From the NCBI GenBank assembly GCA_028723145.1, contig JAQYFM010000006.1, positions 1 through 5,576 on the forward strand: 5,576 nucleotides of DNA, in the 5' to 3' direction. Below the pieces are notes generated by a model. The model made no database searches and was not told the origin of the DNA. It saw nothing but the letters and a program-made list of their open reading frames with translations. Both the position numbers and the translations under genes were made by a program. Positions 1-5,576 of the stretch are shown piece by piece. Numbering within the stretch: the stretch's first letter is position 1; the number at the start of each line of letters is the position of its first letter. This DNA comes from Spirochaetales bacterium (GTDB taxonomy: Bacteria > Spirochaetota > Spirochaetia > Sphaerochaetales > Sphaerochaetaceae).

Positions 1-747
1 GCTACAGAAGGTGTTGGAAAAGCTTTTGCTGAAAAGATTGCATCAGAAGGAATGAGTGTAGTTCTTGTTGGTAGAAGAGAGGAAATGCTCAAAGAACTTG
101 GAAAATCTATCCATGAGAAATATGGCGTAGACTATAAAGTAATTAGAGCTGACTTTGCTCAATCAGATTGCACAGACAAAATCTTCGAAGAAACAAAAGA
201 TTTAGACATGGGCTTCATGAGCTATGTAGCTTGCTTCCATACTTTTGGTAAGTTACAGGATACACCATGGGAAAAGCATGAACAGATGATTAACGTAAAC
301 GTTCTTACATTCTTAAAGTGTTTCTACCACTACATGGGTATTTTTGCAAAACAAGATCGTGGTGCAGTAATTAACGTTTCTTCATTAACAGGAATTAGTA
401 GCTCACCTTATAATGCTCAGTATGGTGCAGGAAAAGCTTATATTAAGAAGTTAACTGAAGCAGTTGCTGGCGAGTGTGAAAAGACTAATGTAGATGTTGA
501 AGTAATTACACTTGGAACAACAATTACACCAAGCTTACTTAACAACCTTCCTGGTGGTCCAGCTGGTGAAGCTGTAATGAAGGCAGCTATGACTCCTGAA
601 GCTTGTGTAGAAGAGGCTTTTGCTAATCTTGGTAAATCTTTATCAGTTATCGCTGGAGAACACAACAAAGCGAACGTACATAATTGGAAAGCTAATAAAA
701 CTGAAGATGAGTACATTCGTTACATGGGATCTTTCTACGAAAGATAA
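1..747 (+). CDS. Short-chain dehydrogenase/reductase, 5'-truncated by window edge
   Basis: An NAD(P)(H)-dependent oxidoreductase of the classical SDR family, presumably cytosolic. The frame is open from base 1, and the first residues (ATEGVGKAFAEKIA) are the end of the TGxxxGxG nucleotide-binding turn. Only a few N-terminal residues are therefore missing, and the ATG at 52 is internal. Numbering from base 1, the catalytic residues are N100 (INVNV), S128 (NVSS), Y141 and K145 (YGAGK), with the usual 13-residue Ser-to-Tyr spacing. Arg-Arg after the second strand (VLVGRR) suggests NADPH preference. The first third resembles 3-ketoacyl-CoA reductase/17-beta-hydroxysteroid dehydrogenase 12-like SDRs, but the substrate is unknown. 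The NNAG motif after strand 4 is replaced by YVAC (75-78), and the usual PG after strand 6 reads LG. It converges on the two-component operon and ends at its own terminator. The family call is secure; the reaction is not. Confidence 0.93.
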   Translation, partial: ATEGVGKAFAEKIASEGMSVVLVGRREEMLKELGKSIHEKYGVDYKVIRADFAQSDCTDKIFEETKDLDMGFMSYVACFHTFGKLQDTPWEKHEQMINVNVLTFLKCFYHYMGIFAKQDRGAVINVSSLTGISSSPYNAQYGAGKAYIKKLTEAVAGECEKTNVDVEVITLGTTITPSLLNNLPGGPAGEAVMKAAMTPEACVEEAFANLGKSLSVIAGEHNKANVHNWKANKTEDEYIRYMGSFYER

Positions 748-754
748 AATTCTA

Positions 755-788
755 AGGCTCGGGCTCAAAACCCGAGCTTCTTTTTTTT
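755..788 (+). terminator. Rho-independent terminator of the SDR gene
   Basis: GCTCGGG (757-763) and CCCGAGC (771-777) form a perfect 7-bp GC-rich stem around a 7-nt loop. A G-T and an A-T pair at the base (755-756 with 778-779) extend it. A run of eight T follows at 781-788. It begins 8 bases after the SDR stop codon. On the minus strand the same stem lies just past the response-regulator stop and is followed by a weaker T-rich stretch, so it may also end the converging operon. Confidence 0.93.
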
Positions 789-1449
789 AATTAAATAGGT
801 GCTCCAAGCCTAAACCTTTTATTATTACAACTATTTCCTTTGATCTAGAACAACCAAACTTTTGAAGTAAAGTTCTGATTTGAGACTTTACAGTCGAAAG
901 CTCAACATTTCTTTGTGAGGCTATCTCACGAACCTTCATATTCAATAAAAAACAGTGAATTAAATCCTTTTCAGTAGGAGTAAGCGAACTAATGTGCTTG
1001 ATAAAGTAAAGTAGATTTTGTTCTGATTGTCTTAATCTTTTATACTCACACATTACAATATTTCTTACTCTATCATCTAGCTGTGGTTTATTGTTATATA
1101 CAGCATCAATATGCTCCTTTATCTCTTGAGCTGACACTCCTTTAACAATAAAATCCTCTGCACCAGTTGCAAATGCCGTCATAATCATTTCATCACTATC
1201 GTGACTAGTTAAATAAATAATCTTTGCATCCTTATATTTATCTAAAATAGCTTCAGCAGCTTTAATCCCTGAATCAGATTCCTCCATCTCAATATCCATA
1301 AGTACAATATCGATAGACTCATCATATTCATTTACAGCATCAAGAGCGGAAGAAACACATTTGGAAACACAATAACCAAGGCTCTCAAGATTTTCTTTTA
1401 AATCCTCACGAAGAATATCAAAATCATCTGCAATCATTAGCTTTATCAT
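787..1449 (-). CDS. NarL/FixJ-family response regulator with LuxR-type HTH
   Basis: The DNA-binding output protein of the adjacent two-component system, acting in the cytoplasm. At 220 aa it has the normal length for the family. Receiver domain (about 1-120): acidic pair D8/D9, phospho-acceptor D52 (VLMDIEM), T81 (YLTS) and K103. K103 is followed by Gly instead of the usual Pro. A linker with a charged helix (about 125-150) leads to a LuxR-type helix-turn-helix (about 154-215) that starts LTPTEKDLI and carries VREIASQRNVELSTVKSQI. Its ATG overlaps the kinase stop codon (ATGA), so translation is probably coupled. An AGGAGG-like site lies 12 nt upstream inside the kinase gene. The stop codon lies in the U-tract of the converging SDR terminator. 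Probable targets, by inference, are the upstream transporter operon or related uptake and metabolic genes. Confidence 0.95.
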   Translation of the reverse strand: MIKLMIADDFDILREDLKENLESLGYCVSKCVSSALDAVNEYDESIDIVLMDIEMEESDSGIKAAEAILDKYKDAKIIYLTSHDSDEMIMTAFATGAEDFIVKGVSAQEIKEHIDAVYNNKPQLDDRVRNIVMCEYKRLRQSEQNLLYFIKHISSLTPTEKDLIHCFLLNMKVREIASQRNVELSTVKSQIRTLLQKFGCSRSKEIVVIIKGLGLEHLFN

Positions 1450-2930
1450 TCTTTTTGCAAGCCTCCTCTGATACGACCATATCTAGGTAATAGAATTTGG
1501 AATACAGTTCCCCCACCCTTTCTATCTTCAAATCGAATTGAACCTAAATGGCTATTTACTATTTTTCTAGTATAGTACATACCCATTCCCCAATTAGAAG
1601 AACTATTTTTTGAAGAATAAAAAGGCTCCCAAATCTTTTTTCTTAATGATTTTGGTATTCCAGGTCCTCTATCTAGAATAGAAATAGAAATCCACAAACG
1701 TTCAATCTTAACCACTACTTCTATTTTACCTTTTTGTTTCATGGCTTCCCAGCCATTAATGATAATATTAGATATTGCTTCAGCTAATTCAAAAGAGGAA
1801 GCCAAAATAAGAAGATTCTTATCATAAGATAATACTTCAACACAAAGATCACTGTGAGAGGAATAGGATAATTCTAAAGCTTTATTAATTACGCTTTCCA
1901 AAGAAACTAATGATAACTTTATTGTTTGCTCTCTTAGTGTAGAGTATAAGCGTTGCATCCTAGTAATTAGGTTATCATTTAATGCTTTTAAATTTTCTAT
2001 ATCAGATCCTTCTACACCACTTTTTTCGAGTCTTGAGATTAATACGCGGCTTGCAAGTAGTTCGTTTTTTGTGCCATGCACAAACGCACTAACACCAACA
2101 CTTGCAGCCTTAGCTTTTTGTTTTAAAACAACTTCTTCTCTTTCTTGGTCTAAGATAGTACTCATGTATTTAATCAAAGAAATAAAGCCAATAATAGAAC
2201 ATAAGATAGAAAGAACCATTACAATAAAATATAAAGGTGTACTTAAACCACTATTAATATACCATAGTCCCAACATCCACATGTAATCATTACGATAGAA
2301 TAGATAAATTTGTGCTGGATCTTGCGGTGCATATAATGAATATATTATAGCAACTGAGGCAAGTAATAATATTTTTGGGATAAAACGTCTTCTAAAGAAT
2401 AAACTTGTAATTGAAAAGTATTCATACACCATGATAAAGAGCGCAATGATGATGTATAAAAATATCCAACAGCGAGAGCCATAGACAAATGCTTTAAGAA
2501 TTATATTATTCTTGCTTACTAAAGATTCAAATATTTTAGGAATGTATAAAACTAGTGATATTATAGGTAAAACAGCAAATATATAGGCTTTTTTCCTCAT
2601 TCTAACAGCAAAATCAAAGTAAGAGAAATCAAGAGCGTTAATAATTAATATTAAAGGAAATATAAAGCGGCCAAGAGCAACTAAATATCCTAATTGACCA
2701 AGTGTTAATGGCAGGTATTGCATTATATTTCTTATCGAAGAAAAGCCAAAGAGTAAAAGAGATGTTTCATTAGCAATACCACCCTTTTTGGCAACATAAA
2801 TTAAAATAGATGTAATAAACAAAGCAAGAGATGCTGTCATTAAAAAGATTAATAAAGACCTTCTATTTCTTGCAAAACAAAGAAAGATAATTGAGGAGAG
2901 AACCATTAAAATGATAACAATAAGTAACAT
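1446..2930 (-). CDS. Seven-transmembrane sensor histidine kinase
   Basis: Membrane sensor kinase (494 aa) that would autophosphorylate and pass phosphate to the adjacent regulator. The N-terminal half has about seven hydrophobic helices (roughly 2-20, 25-47, 79-100, 115-132, 153-175, 187-200, 232-254). Positive loops RNRR (21-24), RMRKK (110-114) and RRR (180-182) place the N-terminus outside and the kinase inside. External loops are only about 20-30 residues, so there is no separate periplasmic sensor domain. A charged signalling helix (255-280) leads to the phospho-acceptor box SAFVHGTKNELL with H285. The ATPase domain shows the N-box (NIIINGWEAM, N388/N392), G1 (DRGPGIP, 420-426), F-box (WEPFYSSK) and G2 (GMGMYYTRKIV, 448-458), so ATP binding looks intact. 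H+1 is Gly where HisKA kinases usually have Glu/Asp. The start at 2930 is supported by a GGAGG five bases upstream. The ligand is unknown. Confidence 0.93.
   Translation of the reverse strand: MLLIVIILMVLSSIIFLCFARNRRSLLIFLMTASLALFITSILIYVAKKGGIANETSLLLFGFSSIRNIMQYLPLTLGQLGYLVALGRFIFPLILIINALDFSYFDFAVRMRKKAYIFAVLPIISLVLYIPKIFESLVSKNNIILKAFVYGSRCWIFLYIIIALFIMVYEYFSITSLFFRRRFIPKILLLASVAIIYSLYAPQDPAQIYLFYRNDYMWMLGLWYINSGLSTPLYFIVMVLSILCSIIGFISLIKYMSTILDQEREEVVLKQKAKAASVGVSAFVHGTKNELLASRVLISRLEKSGVEGSDIENLKALNDNLITRMQRLYSTLREQTIKLSLVSLESVINKALELSYSSHSDLCVEVLSYDKNLLILASSFELAEAISNIIINGWEAMKQKGKIEVVVKIERLWISISILDRGPGIPKSLRKKIWEPFYSSKNSSSNWGMGMYYTRKIVNSHLGSIRFEDRKGGGTVFQILLPRYGRIRGGLQKE
1462..1469 (-). 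promoter_or_regulatory. Ribosome binding site of the response regulator
   Basis: The minus strand reads AGAGGAGG, a near-perfect Shine-Dalgarno, inside the 3' end of the kinase gene. The spacer to the ATG at 1449 is about 12 nt, longer than optimal. No alternative in-frame start lies closer, so this start is kept, with translational coupling through the ATGA overlap likely helping. Confidence 0.7.
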
Positions 2931-2935
2931 TTGAA

Positions 2936-2943
2936 CCTCCTCT
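2936..2943 (-). promoter_or_regulatory. Ribosome binding site of the histidine kinase
   Basis: The minus strand reads AGAGGAGG with 5 nt to the ATG at 2930, a strong Shine-Dalgarno that fixes the kinase start. It directly follows the T-rich tail of the upstream hairpin. Confidence 0.85.
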
Positions 2944-2973
2944 AAAAGAAATACCGCAGGTCGCCCTGCGGTA
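2944..2973 (-). terminator. Intercistronic hairpin with T-rich tail (partial terminator or mRNA-stabilising element)
   Basis: In the gap between the binding-protein stop and the kinase start, TACCGCAGG and CCTGCGGTA form a perfect 9-bp stem (2952-2960 with 2965-2973). On the transcribed (minus) strand the loop is GCGA, a stable GNRA tetraloop. The tail is TTTCTTTT (2951-2944), an imperfect U-tract. This looks like an intrinsic terminator of moderate strength or a 3'-end stabiliser. Either would raise binding-protein output over the kinase and regulator while allowing some read-through. It could instead be a full terminator if the kinase has its own promoter, but I saw no convincing one. Confidence 0.75.
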
Positions 2974-2990
2974 GATTTATCAGAAATTAA

Positions 2991-3992
2991 TCACTTTGCT
3001 GCATCAAGCATTACATCAAATAATACGTAATCTGAAATCTTAGCATCCTGATTTACAGCTGAACCAAAGCCTTTCTTCTGTACTTCATAGAGCTTATTAA
3101 TTGTACCATCGTTAATTTGAGAAATCAATTCAGCACTTGTAATCCATTCAGCATCACCACGCTGTGCATATGCTGTATCAAATCCTGTACCTGTTACTTT
3201 TGCAACCCATTCAGCTACCTGCTTGTAGTTGTTTGAATCAGCTCTGTAATCCATACCAGCATATAAAGCCTTAGTGAATCTTACGAGAAGGTCTCTATTA
3301 TCAGCACTCCACTTCTTCATTACAATCCAAGAAGCAACAGAAGCACTTCTGTCTGAGAATGAAAGGTTATTAGCAACTACTACTGCATCAGAACCAAGAG
3401 CATCAATAACTGTGAATGAAGATGGTGACCAAGTTGCACATGCATCAAGAGAACCAGAAACCATAGCTGTTGTTAAAGCTGAAGCATCCATTTCATAACC
3501 CTTGATATCATTCATTGTTAAGCCTGCACCTTCTAAAGCCCAAAGAAGAATCTGCTCTGATGATGTACCTGATGCATAACCAACCTTTTTACCCTTAAGA
3601 GAAGCTACATCTGTAACACCCTTTGACTTGCTACCTACGATAGCATCACCATTACCAACGTGTGAGAAAGCGAAGATATCTGCTTTACCGTTGATACAAA
3701 GCTTATGTGCACCATGTCCAATATATCCGATATCAATTGAACCAGATTCCATAGCTGAGATAATTGTAGGACCATCAGCAAACTCAAAGAGTTCTACTTT
3801 GATTCCTTGTTCCTCGAAAGCACCTGTATTCATTGCAGAAACAAGAGTACAAAGTGATGCATAGTTTGACATATATGCAACACGAACTGTGTCTAACTGC
3901 TTAGCTGAAGAAGTTGTTTCAGCAGCACCGTTTGCAAATACACTTGTCATTGCAATAAGAGCAATCATTAAGATAGCAATAGCTTTTTTCAT
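2991..3992 (-). CDS. Periplasmic substrate-binding protein of a NitT/TauT-type ABC importer
   Basis: The ligand-capturing component of the importer encoded just upstream. The chosen start (333 aa) begins MKKAIAILMIALIAMTSVFA, a clean signal peptide with probable cleavage after A20 (VFA, then NGAAE). There is no lipobox cysteine, so the mature protein should be soluble in the periplasm. An upstream in-frame start at 4025 would add 11 charged residues before the signal and overlap the ATPase gene; AGGAG seven bases before 3992 decides for the shorter form. Family signs of the SsuA/TauA/NMT1-like fold: VRVAYMSNYA at the mature start, DGPTIISAMESGSIDIGYIG (73-92), SLKGKKVGYASGTSSEQILL (131-150), GLTMNDI, and LDACATWSPSS (182-192), where TauA/SsuA-type proteins have a D-A-x-x-W-x-P pattern. 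The ligand could be a sulfonate, nitrate/cyanate, a pyrimidine vitamin precursor or another small compound; the sequence alone does not decide. Confidence 0.93.
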   Translation of the reverse strand: MKKAIAILMIALIAMTSVFANGAAETTSSAKQLDTVRVAYMSNYASLCTLVSAMNTGAFEEQGIKVELFEFADGPTIISAMESGSIDIGYIGHGAHKLCINGKADIFAFSHVGNGDAIVGSKSKGVTDVASLKGKKVGYASGTSSEQILLWALEGAGLTMNDIKGYEMDASALTTAMVSGSLDACATWSPSSFTVIDALGSDAVVVANNLSFSDRSASVASWIVMKKWSADNRDLLVRFTKALYAGMDYRADSNNYKQVAEWVAKVTGTGFDTAYAQRGDAEWITSAELISQINDGTINKLYEVQKKGFGSAVNQDAKISDYVLFDVMLDAAK

Positions 3993-3997
3993 TTTTT

Positions 3998-4004
3998 CTC
4001 TCCT
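3998..4004 (-). promoter_or_regulatory. Ribosome binding site deciding the binding-protein start
   Basis: The minus strand reads AGGAGAG, with the AGGAG core 7 nt from the ATG at 3992. It sits in the 16-base gap after the ATPase stop codon. It supports start 3992 over the longer in-frame start at 4025, which would also put charged residues ahead of the signal peptide. Confidence 0.85.
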
Positions 4005-4008
4005 TTTT

Positions 4009-4800
4009 TTATTTCCTGACCTCAAGGTATTCCTGATATACCTGTGACCAAATTAAATTCTTTAACTCTAAAAATCTTGGGCTCATCTTAGTCTCCTGAT
4101 TTCTAGGATATGGGATATCAACATCAACAATATTCTTAATTCTACCTGGGCGAGCAGACATTATTACTACTCTCTGTCCAAGAATTAAGGCTTCATCAAC
4201 ATCATGTGTAATAAAGAAGCATGTCTTTTGTTCCTTTTCCCAAGTATCAAGAAGCTCCTGTTGTAGCTGAGTTCTTGTTTGAGCATCAAGAGCACCAAAT
4301 GGTTCATCCATTAAAAGTACTTCAGGGTTAGCAGCATATGCTCTTGCAATTGCAACACGCTGCTTCATACCACCAGAAAGTTCTTTAGGATAGTGGTTCT
4401 CAAACTTCTCAAGATCTACCATCTTGATATATTTTCTTGCAATCTTTTCAGCTTCTTCACCCTTAATCCCTTTCATATTTAAAGGGAACATAACGTTCTT
4501 TAAAACTGTGAGCCAAGGGAAAAGAGCATATTGCTGGAAAACAACACCTCTTTCTGGACCTGTACCTTTAATAGGCTTGCCGTTACAAGTAATAATACCA
4601 CTAGTTGGCTCTAAAAGACCTGCAAGGATATTTAACAGTGTTGATTTACCGCATCCAGAAGGACCAACTACTGTAACAAACTCATTATCCTTGATATCGA
4701 GATTAACTCCATTAAGAGCAACTACTTCACCAGTACGTCCCATATATGTCTTTTTGACATTTTCAATATGGACTTTTATATCTCTCTCTTTTCCTGCCAT
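4009..4800 (-). CDS. ABC transporter ATP-binding protein, NitT/TauT (SsuB/TauB-like) type
   Basis: Cytoplasmic ATPase that powers the importer by docking on the permease. At 263 aa it has the usual length for this family. All catalytic elements are present: Walker A GPSGCGKST (46-54), Q-loop (VFQQ, Q89), signature LSGGMKQR (141-148), Walker B VLLMDEP (161-167; D165, E166), D-loop GALD (169-172) and switch H199 (ITHDVDEA). YALFPWLTVLKNVMFPL after the Q-loop and the ending SARPGRI are typical of the SsuB/TauB/NrtD group. There is no long C-terminal regulatory domain. The start at 4800 overlaps the permease end by 25 bp and has an AAAGGA 10 nt upstream. It lies between permease and binding-protein genes in one operon. 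The family call is secure; the substrate is unknown. Confidence 0.96.
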   Translation of the reverse strand: MAGKERDIKVHIENVKKTYMGRTGEVVALNGVNLDIKDNEFVTVVGPSGCGKSTLLNILAGLLEPTSGIITCNGKPIKGTGPERGVVFQQYALFPWLTVLKNVMFPLNMKGIKGEEAEKIARKYIKMVDLEKFENHYPKELSGGMKQRVAIARAYAANPEVLLMDEPFGALDAQTRTQLQQELLDTWEKEQKTCFFITHDVDEALILGQRVVIMSARPGRIKNIVDVDIPYPRNQETKMSPRFLELKNLIWSQVYQEYLEVRK

Positions 4801-5576
4801 CCTGTAAGCTTCCTTTCGAGCAATTTGATAATCTTCTCAACGGTAATGCCGATAATACCAATGATAATGATATAAAGTAACATTGGTGCTGTTTCATAGC
4901 TATTATTTAGTGTTCTAATTCTCATTCCAAGACCAGCCATAGCGCCAGTAGATTCTGCAGCAATAAGAGTTGTGAGCGCAACTGAAGCACCAAGGCGAAC
5001 TGCAGTAAGAATAAATGGTAATGATGCTGGAGCAAGAACGCGAACAAAGATATCTTTATCTTTTGCACCAAGAACACGTGCCGCTTTAATTAATGTTTCA
5101 TCAATGTTAATAATACCTTGATAAATTGTAATACACATGATAAGGAATGTAGCGATAGTAATAACGATTACTTGAGGCTTTCTTCCAACACCTGCTGCAA
5201 TTACAATTAGAGGTACATATGCTAGAGGTGGGATATTTCTAATAAATTGAATCCATGGCTCTATGATGTTTCTAACTGGCTTATACCAAGCCATAAGAAT
5301 AGCAATTGGAAGTGCAATAATAAATCCAAGTGCATATCCAAGTCCAACACTAATTAAGCTTGATGAGATATCCTTAAATAAAAGCCCTCTTTCAATCATT
5401 ACAGGAATCTGCTTAATTGTTACGATGATGTTCGGAAAACTTCTTGCAGTCTTAGGTAGTACAGACAAAAGTGTCCATAATCCAATAGCAGCAACTAATG
5501 AAAGTAGCAACCAAAGACGGCTTTTGGTTTTTTCTGAAATCCGAGAATTATCTCTCTGATTATTCTCTGCTTTAGC
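4776..5576 (-). CDS. ABC transporter permease, NitT/TauT (SsuC/TauC-like) type, 5'-truncated by window edge
   Basis: Inner-membrane channel subunit of the importer, expected to work as a homodimer with two ATPase subunits. The frame is open to the window edge at 5576, giving 266 visible residues. A TTG at 5510 could be called as a start but falls inside the first membrane helix with no ribosome site. The 22 residues before it (polar, then KTKSRLW) look like a genuine cytoplasmic N-terminus, so the real start is outside the window. About six helices are visible (roughly 22-40, 70-97, 115-131, 135-152, 194-210, 230-249, counted from the first visible codon). The EAA-type ATPase-docking loop is at about 163-188 (IKAARVLGAKDKDIF... 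through LP), with Lys in place of the first Glu. The loop NIPPLAYVPL is typical of the family. It is the first visible gene of the operon; any promoter lies outside. Confidence 0.94.
   Translation of the reverse strand, partial: AKAENNQRDNSRISEKTKSRLWLLLSLVAAIGLWTLLSVLPKTARSFPNIIVTIKQIPVMIERGLLFKDISSSLISVGLGYALGFIIALPIAILMAWYKPVRNIIEPWIQFIRNIPPLAYVPLIVIAAGVGRKPQVIVITIATFLIMCITIYQGIINIDETLIKAARVLGAKDKDIFVRVLAPASLPFILTAVRLGASVALTTLIAAESTGAMAGLGMRIRTLNNSYETAPMLLYIIIIGIIGITVEKIIKLLERKLTGWQEKREI
4811..4816 (-). promoter_or_regulatory. Probable ribosome binding site of the ATPase
   Basis: The minus strand reads AAAGGA, 10 nt before the ATG at 4800, inside the 3' end of the permease gene. It is weaker than the sites of the binding-protein and kinase genes. 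Translation is probably also coupled to the overlapping permease gene. Confidence 0.5.

Noticed and set aside
52..54. ATG at 52 as the start of the SDR gene
   Set aside because: The frame is open to base 1 and the upstream residues form the glycine-rich cofactor motif, so this Met is internal.
438..716. Minus-strand open frame opposite the SDR gene
   Set aside because: It is antisense to a clearly coding SDR and has no recognisable domain or ribosome site.
1486..1662. Kinase as a degenerate ATPase or pseudokinase
   Set aside because: N, G1, F and G2 boxes are all present, so loss of ATP binding is not supported; only the His-box neighbour is unusual.
2071..2286. Plus-strand open frame inside the kinase gene
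   Set aside because: It is a short antisense frame opposite a well-supported kinase with no family features.
2975..3010. Possible promoter for the kinase gene (TTGATG and GATAAA on the minus strand)
   Set aside because: The spacing is about 20 bases and both hexamers are poor matches in an AT-rich background, so it is not distinguishable from chance.
3274..3864. Two plus-strand open frames inside the binding-protein gene
   Set aside because: They are antisense shadows of a conserved binding protein; their residues show no domain.
4424..4807. Plus-strand open frame opposite the ATPase gene
   Set aside because: It is an antisense shadow; the minus strand carries every ABC ATPase motif.
5508..5510. 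TTG at 5510 as the permease start
   Set aside because: It lies within the first membrane helix, has no ribosome site, and the frame continues to the window edge with a plausible cytoplasmic N-terminus.
5263..5559. Plus-strand open frame opposite the permease
   Set aside because: It is antisense to a clear permease, with hydrophobicity arising from the complementary strand.

Overview
This is an AT-rich bacterial window with six protein-coding features on two convergent transcription units. It shows no RNA genes, mobile elements or CRISPR arrays. The best guess for the source is a spirochaete, probably a host-associated Treponema. The main clue is the binding protein's export signal, which ends in VFA followed by NGAAE, a style I associate with Treponema/Spirochaeta solute-binding proteins. 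The low-GC codon use fits. This is an inference from sequence style, not a database match.

Left side, plus strand (1-788): the 3' part of a short-chain dehydrogenase/reductase gene, cut by the window start, ends at a strong rho-independent terminator. The U-tract of that terminator overlaps the last codons of the gene converging from the right.

Right side, minus strand (5576 down to 787): five genes in a tightly packed row. Transcription runs from a NitT/TauT-type ABC permease (start lies outside the window), to its ATPase (25-bp overlap), to a periplasmic substrate-binding protein (16-bp gap). A 60-bp gap with a perfect GNRA-loop hairpin follows. Then come a seven-helix membrane histidine kinase and a NarL/FixJ-type response regulator (4-bp ATGA overlap).

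Together this looks like a complete importer for a small organic anion or vitamin-like compound, transcribed with its own two-component system. The substrate cannot be read from the sequence. The simplest model is that the kinase reports availability of the ligand, or occupancy of the transporter, to the regulator, which then controls this operon or others. The hairpin before the kinase gene probably lets the binding protein be made in excess over the signalling proteins. The most notable points are this transporter plus two-component arrangement, the unusual phospho-acceptor box of the kinase, and the altered NNAG motif of the reductase.
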